DNA of 14,712 nt, taken from Bacteroidia bacterium. Its GTDB lineage: Bacteria; Bacteroidota; Bacteroidia; AKYH767-A; OLB10. Location: NCBI GenBank assembly GCA_025450095.1, contig JANWID010000188.1, forward strand, positions 1 through 14,712, in the 5' to 3' direction. The notes under the pieces were generated by a model that saw only the letters and a program-made list of their open reading frames with translations, had not been told where the DNA came from and ran no database searches. Within the stretch, counting starts at the first letter, position 1. The number at the start of each line of letters is the position of its first letter. This document shows, piece after piece, positions 6,985 through 12,852 of the stretch. The position numbers and the translations under genes are program-made.

Positions 6985-7881
6985 ATGAAGCAAATGCTTT
7001 CACGAAAACTATTTTTATTCATTTCGGTTATAGTGCTTTCACCTGTTCTTCTTTTTGCTCAGGATGATTGGCTGAACCAGCTTGATACTGCAAAATCGGA
7101 ATTAGTCTCAGCCACTTTCAAAGGTACGCGTGTGATCAATTTCCAGACGCTCGAAGTAGCCGGAAAACGTACGCTTGATTTCAGAATATCGCACCGCTTT
7201 GGTGAAATCAATACCGGTTCTTATAATTTCTATGGAATTGATGGACCAGCAAACATCCGTCTTGGCCTGGAATATAGTTATGACGGCCGCTTAATGGTAG
7301 GTGTAGGAAGATCTTCTTACCAAAAACAATTCGATGGGTTTGTTAAATACCGCCTTTTGCGTCAAACGACAGGAAAGGGAATGCCAGTGAGTGTAACGCT
7401 GTTCACTTCTATTTTTTATACCACGTTGAAGGATCCCAATAAGGACAACTACGGTTTCGATAAATACGATCCGATTACCAACAGGATGTCGTTCGCCCAC
7501 CAGGTACTAATCGGAAGGAAATTTTCATCAAAGTTTTCTGCACAGATAGCTCCTGTTATGGTGCAGTACAATATGGTTGAGGACTTCACTGACCAGAACG
7601 ACATGTTCTTTATAACGGCAGCAGCACGTATGAAAATTTCGAAACGTTTCGCCATTACAGGAGAATACAGCTACACCCTGAATGATTATACGGTTGGGGA
7701 AGATTATTACAATTCGTTCGGACTTGGCTTTGATATTGAAACCGGAGGGCACGTATTCCAGTTGCACCTCACAAACTCTTTCGGGATAACAGAAAACCAG
7801 TTTTTACCTTTCACAACAACCACCTGGCAGGACAGCGGTATGCGGATTGGTTTCAACGTATCAAGGGTTTTCACCCTCTGA
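6985..7881 (+). CDS. DUF5777-type outer-membrane beta-barrel protein
   Basis: A 298-residue protein with signal peptide MKQMLSRKLFLFISVIVLSPVLLFAQ. The mature protein consists of alternating amphipathic strands rich in aromatic residues and glycine, for example LDFRISHRFGEINTGSYNFYG, ANIRLGLEYSYDGRLMVGVG and YNSFGLGFDIETGGHVFQLHL, as in an outer-membrane barrel. The pattern, including a long TGS..FYGIDGPANIRLGLEY section near residues 75-95 and a late HLTNSFGITENQF, resembles the Bacteroidota DUF5777 family, whose function is not established. It starts 2 nt after the second haem-like lipoprotein, suggesting that the barrel and the two lipoproteins form one envelope complex. Its final 21 bases overlap the end of phoU on the other strand. 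Confidence 0.75.
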   Translation: MKQMLSRKLFLFISVIVLSPVLLFAQDDWLNQLDTAKSELVSATFKGTRVINFQTLEVAGKRTLDFRISHRFGEINTGSYNFYGIDGPANIRLGLEYSYDGRLMVGVGRSSYQKQFDGFVKYRLLRQTTGKGMPVSVTLFTSIFYTTLKDPNKDNYGFDKYDPITNRMSFAHQVLIGRKFSSKFSAQIAPVMVQYNMVEDFTDQNDMFFITAAARMKISKRFAITGEYSYTLNDYTVGEDYYNSFGLGFDIETGGHVFQLHLTNSFGITENQFLPFTTTTWQDSGMRIGFNVSRVFTL

Positions 7882-8556
7882 TAATCCACCAAGCTTCTTT
7901 TTTTGATGCTTGAGCACTTTCGCTTCGATATAAAAAATTATTTCCTCTGCAATGTTTTTGCATTGATCTCCTACCCGTTCCAGTTTTCGGATTATGGAAA
8001 TCATATAAAGGCTTTGGTTGATTTTTTCGGGATGACTTATTATAAAATCCGCAACTGCTGTTGTGCCTGCCAGGTTGATCTCATCAAGTAATTCATCCCT
8101 GCTGAATGCATTTCTTGCCAATGAGCTGTCTTCTGTTTCAAAAGCACGCATTACATCGGAAACAATGCCATTTGCAGTTTCAAACATTTCTAAAACACGG
8201 GTGGATTTCAGCAATTCAGCGTCCGGTGAACTTTTAATATTCAATACGAACTGCGCGATTCCTTCTGCAATATCACCGATTCGTTCCAGGTTGGAATTAA
8301 TTTTAAGATTGGCAAGAATGAATCGAAGGTCCACCGCCACCGGGTTGAATAACGCAATAATGTTCTCACAATCCCGGTCCAGCTTAAGCTCAAATGAATT
8401 AACCCGTTTTTCAGTAATCCGTACTTCACGCGCCAGGTCTTTATCGAAATCGGTTAGCGCCTGGCGGGCTTTTTCCAGTTGCGAATAAACAAGGCCGAAC
8501 ATTTCTGTCATGTCTTGCTTCAGCTTTTTCAATTCGATATCCAGATGTGTCATCAT
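7861..8556 (-). CDS. phoU: Phosphate signalling/transport regulator PhoU
   Basis: A cytoplasmic all-helical protein that couples the phosphate transporter PstSCAB to its sensor kinase and restrains the Pho response and phosphate uptake when phosphate is plentiful. The protein has two PhoU three-helix repeats, each with its metal-binding E-x-x-x-D signature: NSNLERIGDIAEGI in the first half and RKLERVGDQCKNIAEEI in the second. FNPVAVDLRFILANLKI is the family's helix before the first motif. The frame extends to a TTG at 8574, but the ATG at 8556 (MMTHLDIELKKL) is the better start: it gives 231 residues, the usual family length, and leaves 10 nt after the pstB stop rather than an overlap. Its last 21 bases overlap the convergent DUF5777 gene. 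Confidence 0.93.
   Translation of the reverse strand: MMTHLDIELKKLKQDMTEMFGLVYSQLEKARQALTDFDKDLAREVRITEKRVNSFELKLDRDCENIIALFNPVAVDLRFILANLKINSNLERIGDIAEGIAQFVLNIKSSPDAELLKSTRVLEMFETANGIVSDVMRAFETEDSSLARNAFSRDELLDEINLAGTTAVADFIISHPEKINQSLYMISIIRKLERVGDQCKNIAEEIIFYIEAKVLKHQKKKLGGLSEGENP
7864..7877. other. Small hairpin in the shared 3' end of two convergent genes
   Basis: AGGGT (7864-7868) and ACCCT (7873-7877) pair around TTTC, or GAAA when read on the phoU strand, a GNRA-type tetraloop. It lies within the 21-bp tail-to-tail overlap of the DUF5777 and phoU genes. No U-run follows directly on either strand, so it is not a classic terminator; it may end or protect one of the mRNAs. Confidence 0.4.
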
Positions 8557-8566
8557 ACTATTTTTT

Positions 8567-9319
8567 TCAACCAAACCTGCCCGTAATGTAATTCTGGGTT
8601 CTCAGGTCTTTGGGATTGGTAAATATTTTTTTAGTATCGTCGAATTCCACCAGCTCGCCAAGATAAAAGAATCCAGTCCGATCACTGACACGGCCAGCCT
8701 GTTGCATATTGTGTGTTACTACAACGATAGTGTATTCTGATTTCAGCTCATAGATGAGTTCCTCAATTTTAGCTGTTGAAATGGGATCGAGTGCAGATGC
8801 CGGTTCATCCATAAGCACAACCAATGGTTCAATTGCCAGGGCACGGGCAATACATAAACGTTGTTGCTGGCCTCCTGATAGCTCAAAAGCGGATTTCTTA
8901 AGCTTATCTTTCACTTCTTCCCATAATGCGGATTGTTTCAGACTTCTTTCCACGCGTTCTTCAATGAATGTCCTGTGAGTAATGCCATTCACACGAAGAC
9001 CATAAGCTACATTTTCGAATATTGATTTAGGGAACGGGTTAGGTTTCTGAAATACCATACCCACTTTTTTTCTCAGCTCATCCGCTTTTACTTCCCGTGC
9101 ATAAATATCCTTTCCATCCAGCAACACGGATCCTTCCGTCCGAACATTGTCGATCAGATCGTTCATCCGGTTAAATAACCTCAGGAAAGTTGATTTTCCA
9201 CATCCTGATGGACCGATCAGTGCGGTGACTGTATTCTTATGCATTCCCATCGATACTCCCTTCAGCGCGTGAAAATCACCATAATAAAGATTCAGGTCAC
9301 GGGATTCCAGTTTATACAT
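8567..9319 (-). CDS. pstB: Phosphate ABC transporter ATP-binding protein PstB
   Basis: The cytoplasmic ATPase that powers high-affinity phosphate import through the PstA/PstC channel. All ABC motifs are intact in 250 residues: Walker [10 protein letters not shown] at 36-44 (K42), Q-loop Q91 in VFQKPNPFP, signature LSGGQQQR at 147-154, Walker B ending in D171-E172 (LMDEP), and switch histidine H203 in [11 protein letters not shown]. The [17 protein letters not shown] and [12 protein letters not shown] phrases are diagnostic of PstB within the ABC superfamily. phoU follows after 10 nt, a typical pair. The pstS, pstC and pstA genes that normally precede pstB are not upstream; an unrelated secreted protein is there instead. 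The gene therefore has its own promoter, with a Pho-box-like repeat. Confidence 0.95.
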   Translation of the reverse strand: MYKLESRDLNLYYGDFHALKGVSMGMHKNTVTALIGPSGCGKSTFLRLFNRMNDLIDNVRTEGSVLLDGKDIYAREVKADELRKKVGMVFQKPNPFPKSIFENVAYGLRVNGITHRTFIEERVERSLKQSALWEEVKDKLKKSAFELSGGQQQRLCIARALAIEPLVVLMDEPASALDPISTAKIEELIYELKSEYTIVVVTHNMQQAGRVSDRTGFFYLGELVEFDDTKKIFTNPKDLRTQNYITGRFG

Positions 9320-9350
9320 ACGGGCAATAGAGATTCGGGAAAATTCTTCG

Positions 9351-9384
9351 CAAAACTAAAATAAATGATTCCAGCTAATGTTAA
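9351..9384 (-). promoter_or_regulatory. Candidate promoter of pstB-phoU
   Basis: On the minus strand TTAACA (9379-9384) is followed after 20 nt by TAGTTTTG (9351-9358), an exact match to TAnnTTTG. The predicted start is about 27 nt before the pstB ATG. The weak -33 element lies inside the Pho-box-like repeat, as expected for an activator-dependent promoter. Confidence 0.6.
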
Positions 9385-9396
9385 GTGAATATTAAG
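9377..9396 (-). promoter_or_regulatory. Pho-box-like direct repeat upstream of pstB
   Basis: The minus strand reads CTTAATATT, CA, CTTAACATT: two 9-mers differing at one base with an 11-bp period. PhoB/PhoP-family regulators bind direct repeats of 11-bp period at or next to the -35 region; the TTAACA-like core recalls the Bacillus PhoP box. Here the downstream repeat covers the -33 element. The position before pstB supports the reading, but the site preference of the Bacteroidota regulator is not known to me. Confidence 0.5.
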
Positions 9397-9410
9397 GATG
9401 TATCGTCTAA

Positions 9411-9443
9411 AAATAAAAAAGGGAGCCGTTTCCGACTCCCTTT
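9411..9443 (-). terminator. Rho-independent terminator of the T9SS cargo gene
   Basis: On the minus strand AAAGGGAG pairs with CTCCCTTT (eight base pairs), then after one mismatch a further two pairs close a GAAA loop. The stem is followed by TTTTTTATTTTT. It lies 18 nt past the stop codon of the minus-strand gene ending at 9462 and separates it from the pstB promoter. Confidence 0.85.
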
Positions 9444-9461
9444 CAATCATTTCCGGGTTTA

Positions 9462-11336
9462 CTACCGGAGAATTGTTATTTTTTTATGGGATATTGCCCG
9501 GCCGTTATCGATCTCACAGAGATAAACGCCATTTAACATGTTTTCAGCAGAAATCGTAAGTGTTCCGGATGAAACACTTCCTTCATTTCCTCTTGCAACC
9601 AACTTTCCATCAAGGTCATAAATTTTCCAGATCAGATCTTTAACTGTTCCCTGGAAATTATAATTGATATGAATTTGTGTTGAAGCAGGATTTGGATAGA
9701 AATTTCCAAGTATATCAGCAGGAGTATGCTCACTGACTCCAATTGGAATTGATTCAATGTAGGCATTGATCATAAGGTCTTCGATTTCGCGGTAACGATA
9801 ATCAGCCCATGCTGCAGGGTTGGATGGTTGACCAAGTACTTCATAAGTTCTGTTGGAAATAGGAGCAACCTTGTTTTGTCCAAGGCTGATACCATCAGCG
9901 CCCATTACCCAGGCAACATAAAAGCTCCCGGAATCAATCTGAACCGGAACCGGCATTGGGGCAAAATTCCAGTTACCCACAATAACACCCGCAGGATCTA
10001 CCCAGACCGAATCAAGCACAGTTAAAGGAGTTCCACCGGGTCCGTCATCATCGAGCAACATCATTGCGAAACCTGCCAGGTTAGCATTTGCTGCAATGTA
10101 TGCGCTCATTTGGGTAACGCGACATGGATAAAATGGCGGAATAAAATGAATTCCGGCACCTCCGCCTCCGCCCTGCCATGCAAGTCCGCCAAGCCCGGCT
10201 TCAATTCCTGAATCGAAGCTCAGCTGAATGCTTGTCAGTGTAGTATCAACAACCTGAATTTCCAGCTCTTTCTGATTATTGCTAGGAGTAGCATCACCCG
10301 TCAACTGGGTATTATTGATGTGTCGGAATGGACCTACAGTGGTTGGAGTAAACACATTTGTAAAGTTGAGATCCTGGATATCACCTGGATTTAACGCATT
10401 GGAAGTGATATTATCAGTAACCTGGTTCTGGTTCAGGAAATTTACAACCCGTGACTGAACGTTGAATCCTGCGAGTGGCTGGTTCCCGGTATTTTTTATC
10501 TGGGACGACATCACATAGGGAGAACCATTTTTGGAACGGAAAAGACCACCGGTTGTTTCGTTATTGATATAAACTGTTGAAGCATCATTTACCTGGTACG
10601 TGCTGTTTGCCGGATAATAGAACTTAATCGAATAAACGGAAGGAGGTAAAATATCATGGGTATGCTGCAATCCAACGTTACCTGAAATATTCTCTATTCC
10701 AATTGTACAGAAGTTCGTTGGGTTGTTATATATTCCATTTTGTGTCTGGTAGTTGAACGTAATCGAAGTATCCGCCATACTAAGGATTATCTGGAATGTA
10801 TTACTTCCGATATAACCTGGTGCAATCGGATCCCAGAAAGGAACCTCCATATAGGAAACAATCAATGAATCGCTATTGGGACTTGACCAGTACCAGCATT
10901 GGGCATTGGGTATAGCCACTCCTGCATTATCGGTAAAAGTCAGGTCCGACATCATTCCGGCTACAAAATTCTGTATCCCGGTAGGTGTTGGAATAAGTGG
11001 GAAGGGGTGTGCAGCAGCTCCCAATCCGAATGAGATGTAACCATTTGAACCCACTCTGAATGTTGTTACATCATACCAGTAGAAACGGAAAGGGAATCCT
11101 ATTGCATAAGGTCCGCGAACGTTATCGTCAGCAAGTCCTGTAACCTGTACAGCGCCTGGTAGACTGGCGATATCGATCCAGTTGTATGCCTGGCCGTTAG
11201 GGTCGTTACTGTCGCGCCAGATATATCCGAAAAGGTCCGGACCACCTGTTGTCTGCGCACTTGCACTGTTCATTATCCCGGCAAAGGCAGTAAGACATAC
11301 AATGAATTTAATTGATTGTGTAATTGTTCTGGTCAT
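9462..11336 (-). CDS. Large secreted protein with T9SS type A C-terminal sorting domain
   Basis: A surface or secreted protein sent across the outer membrane by the type IX system. The frame is open from 11372, but the ATG at 11336 is preferred because it begins the signal peptide MTRTITQSIKFIVCLTAFAGIMNSASAQ; that start gives 624 residues. The first ~250 mature residues form a beta-rich region with FRVGSNGYISFGLG and an aromatic YWSSPNSDSL, resembling domains found in cell-surface adhesive proteins. A segment about residues 280-365 with IKNTGNQPLAGFNVQSRVV and LNPGDIQDL looks CARDB-like. A glycine-rich stretch (WQGGGGGAG) precedes a further beta domain. The last 81 residues are the sorting domain: GNFYPNPAS, WKIYDLDGKLV, MLNGVYLCEI and the basic end HKKITILR. 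There is no catalytic motif, and the function is unknown. Confidence 0.85.
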   Translation of the reverse strand: MTRTITQSIKFIVCLTAFAGIMNSASAQTTGGPDLFGYIWRDSNDPNGQAYNWIDIASLPGAVQVTGLADDNVRGPYAIGFPFRFYWYDVTTFRVGSNGYISFGLGAAAHPFPLIPTPTGIQNFVAGMMSDLTFTDNAGVAIPNAQCWYWSSPNSDSLIVSYMEVPFWDPIAPGYIGSNTFQIILSMADTSITFNYQTQNGIYNNPTNFCTIGIENISGNVGLQHTHDILPPSVYSIKFYYPANSTYQVNDASTVYINNETTGGLFRSKNGSPYVMSSQIKNTGNQPLAGFNVQSRVVNFLNQNQVTDNITSNALNPGDIQDLNFTNVFTPTTVGPFRHINNTQLTGDATPSNNQKELEIQVVDTTLTSIQLSFDSGIEAGLGGLAWQGGGGGAGIHFIPPFYPCRVTQMSAYIAANANLAGFAMMLLDDDGPGGTPLTVLDSVWVDPAGVIVGNWNFAPMPVPVQIDSGSFYVAWVMGADGISLGQNKVAPISNRTYEVLGQPSNPAAWADYRYREIEDLMINAYIESIPIGVSEHTPADILGNFYPNPASTQIHINYNFQGTVKDLIWKIYDLDGKLVARGNEGSVSSGTLTISAENMLNGVYLCEIDNGRAISHKKITILR

Positions 11337-11360
11337 AGGTTTTAGTTTTAAGCAGAATAA

Positions 11361-11394
11361 CAAATTAAACAAATTAATTTCTCAATACCAAAAA
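11361..11394 (-). promoter_or_regulatory. Candidate promoter of the T9SS cargo gene
   Basis: On the minus strand TTTTTG (11389-11394) is followed after 20 nt by TTAATTTG (11361-11368), one mismatch from TAnnTTTG. A second TTAATTTG lies 9 bp further upstream (11370-11377), so the exact element is uncertain. The ATG at 11336 would have a leader of about 20 nt. Confidence 0.4.
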
Positions 11395-11481
11395 CAACAG
11401 GTCACATCATCACGTCAAAGCCTAAAAAGATGAAATGGCTTAGAGAAGAATCAGGTTATTCAGCACCGGTGAAATCTTGTA

Positions 11482-11489
11482 TAGATTTG
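11482..11489 (+). promoter_or_regulatory. -7 element (TAGATTTG) of the 156-residue ORF
   Basis: An exact match to TAnnTTTG that ends 4 nt before the ATG at 11494. TTATTC at 11456-11461, 20 nt upstream, is a poor -33 candidate. Transcription would begin at about the first ATG, so the mRNA is either leaderless or translated from the internal ATG at 11533 or 11542. Confidence 0.5.
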
Positions 11490-11493
11490 CATT

Positions 11494-11964
11494 ATGAAAC
11501 CAGCTGATAGTAACCGTACCTACCGTCTGAAAATGAATATTATGATTCAGAACCTGCTATTGACTGCTTTCAGCACCTGCAAATTTGTAATGTTCCATAG
11601 TGAGCATCCGATCACCAGGGCTATAAAGCAATTTAAGCTGATTGATGATGCTCAACTGGAAGAGTTCATCCAAAAACTGAAACAAAGCCGGCCAGGTCAG
11701 ACCCTGTTGCTCACACTTGATGATGAACTGCTTATTTATACAGCCTTAGATGTTACCAGCAAAGCTTATATCACCGGTTTGGGTGATGAATTGCTGCAGA
11801 TAAATTCAAGTTCGGTTGCAAAAAGCAAAGCATCATTTGCTGAGATCAGGAGTACCATTTTAAAAAGTTGTGAATTTGTTATGGAAGGTATGCGTGAAAA
11901 CCTGGCAGGGAATGAAGCATTTGATGATCGGGTGGATATTTTAGATAATTACATTATTGTTTAA
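11494..11964 (+). CDS. Unrecognised soluble protein of about 140-156 residues
   Basis: I do not recognise a family. There is no signal peptide, membrane segment or cysteine-rich motif. The sequence reads as alternating helices and strands: ITRAIKQFKLIDDAQLEEFIQKLKQ (helix), TLLLTLDDELLIYTALDVTSKAYITGLG (strands), then AEIRSTILKSCEFVMEGMRENLAG (helix). FSTCKFVMFH near the start and ILKSCEFVMEGM near the end are loosely alike. Three in-frame ATGs are possible: 11494, 11533 and 11542. The first lies just after the -7 element, so it is only usable on a leaderless mRNA; the later two give about 143 or 140 residues. Coding looks real from the length, codon use and well-placed promoter. It stands alone and converges on the YdcF-like gene. 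Confidence 0.65.
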   Translation: MKPADSNRTYRLKMNIMIQNLLLTAFSTCKFVMFHSEHPITRAIKQFKLIDDAQLEEFIQKLKQSRPGQTLLLTLDDELLIYTALDVTSKAYITGLGDELLQINSSSVAKSKASFAEIRSTILKSCEFVMEGMRENLAGNEAFDDRVDILDNYIIV

Positions 11965-11974
11965 GGGAAGTCGC

Positions 11975-12062
11975 GGAACAGATGGGTACGAATTGCAGTT
12001 CCTCAAAAAATCTGTATTCTGTACAGCCGAGGCTGTTCCTCAATGAATCTGTAATCCGTACC
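11975..12062. repeat. Repeat-rich hairpin region between convergent genes
   Basis: A direct repeat of 29 bp with 37-bp period (11996-12024 and 12033-12061) shares TTCCTCA, AATCTGTA and GTAC. An inverted pair, 11985-11998 and 12049-12062, matches at 12 of 14 positions, with G-T wobble at the others. GGAACAG at 11975-11981 is inverted to CTGTTCC at 12033-12039. At the centre is a perfect small hairpin, ACAGCC-GA-GGCTGT (12023-12036). The elements compete, so more than one fold is possible. It fills the gap between two converging genes and could end both transcripts or be a dispersed element. Confidence 0.65.
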
Positions 12063-12066
12063 TCTG

Positions 12067-12753
12067 CTACATCCAGCCATTCAGTTTGTAATACAGAATA
12101 GCACAATATTCCCGTAAGCAGGTAATTTCAAGTTTCAGATAGTTCCAGAAATTATATCGCAGCGTCAGGCTACCAGAAACATCAGGAACATAAACACTCC
12201 CTCCTATTTTACGATGATCGTATCCAAGATCGATAAACATAGGATTCTCAAATGCAGGTAAACCTCCAACATTCTTAAATTGCAACCGGCGCATCGTTTT
12301 TAAGGTGCGGAACATATGTTCGGGAGAAGTGACCACGACTATTTTTTCATTTTCGATTCCAGGGAAATTTTTAATCAACTTCAATGCCTGTTCACGTGTA
12401 TTGCTTCCTCCATAGAGAGCCGACACACGAGTTGAATCAATATCAAAAGCATACAGAAAAGCGGTCATCTGCCGGATAACACCGGTATCGTTTGGATGAG
12501 CCAGTATCAGGCGTGATTCCGGGTAATTCAAGGCAATCTCCTTGAAATAAAACAAACGGATCAGGTTTGATTCGGAAGGCATCCCACTACCACCGAACAT
12601 CACAATGGTTGTGGGTGCAAACCTGAATCCGGATCCGGTAATACCCAGCCAACGATGCATATCGTATGGAACGCGCGTGCACGCCAGGATGATCATCAGG
12701 AAAAAAAATATTCCCGACCAGAGAAAGAGGTAGCGGATGGTTTTTTTTAACAT
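12067..12753 (-). CDS. YdcF/SanA/ElyC-like (DUF218) membrane-anchored protein
   Basis: A 228-residue protein with an N-terminal hydrophobic segment (about residues 8-24, FLWSGIFFFLMIILA) followed by a cysteine; the IILAC site is a poor lipobox, so a membrane anchor or a lipoprotein are both possible. The soluble domain is DUF218: the first strand and loop TTIVMFGGSGMPSE, the substrate-loop motif YGGSNTREQALKLI and VVVTSPEHMFRTLKTMRRL with its conserved histidine. Related proteins (ElyC, SanA) affect envelope and peptidoglycan intermediates; the chemistry of the family is not settled. The frame extends to a TTG at 12777, but the ATG at 12753 is a more natural start before the basic MLKKTIR. 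It converges on the preceding ORF and diverges from the PIG-L gene. Confidence 0.8.
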   Translation of the reverse strand: MLKKTIRYLFLWSGIFFFLMIILACTRVPYDMHRWLGITGSGFRFAPTTIVMFGGSGMPSESNLIRLFYFKEIALNYPESRLILAHPNDTGVIRQMTAFLYAFDIDSTRVSALYGGSNTREQALKLIKNFPGIENEKIVVVTSPEHMFRTLKTMRRLQFKNVGGLPAFENPMFIDLGYDHRKIGGSVYVPDVSGSLTLRYNFWNYLKLEITCLREYCAILYYKLNGWM

Positions 12754-12827
12754 CCCGGTTGTTACATAATGGAACAATGTTACAAATTACAGCCGAATCC
12801 CGTTAATTCTTGTTTATTTCCGTTCCT

Positions 12828-12835
12828 TACATTTG
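12828..12835 (+). promoter_or_regulatory. -7 element (TACATTTG) of the PIG-L family gene
   Basis: An exact match to TAnnTTTG, 17 nt before the ATG at 12853. TTAATT at 12803-12808, 19 nt upstream, is a modest -33 candidate. The predicted leader is about 12 nt. Confidence 0.45.
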
Positions 12836-12852
12836 CAGCACAACTAATTTGT

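Noticed and set aside
7898..7904. T-run after the DUF5777 gene as an intrinsic terminator
   Set aside because: The T7 lies 20 nt past the small hairpin and inside phoU; the nearer CAAGC/GCTTG pairing encloses the T-run instead of preceding it.
8063..8488. A 141-codon open frame on the plus strand opposite phoU
   Set aside because: It is the complement of a well-supported gene, with serine/arginine-rich composition typical of antisense frames and no start context.
8557..8574. Upstream extension of phoU to a TTG start, overlapping the pstB stop
   Set aside because: The ATG at 8556 gives the normal PhoU length and a natural 10-nt spacing; the six extra residues are not family-like.
11337..11372. 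Twelve-residue extension of the T9SS cargo protein
   Set aside because: It would put a second hydrophobic stretch before a complete signal peptide, and the candidate promoter elements lie inside it.
12754..12777. Upstream extension of the YdcF-like gene to a TTG start
   Set aside because: The ATG at 12753 starts a typical basic-plus-hydrophobic N-terminus, and the extension adds nothing recognisable.
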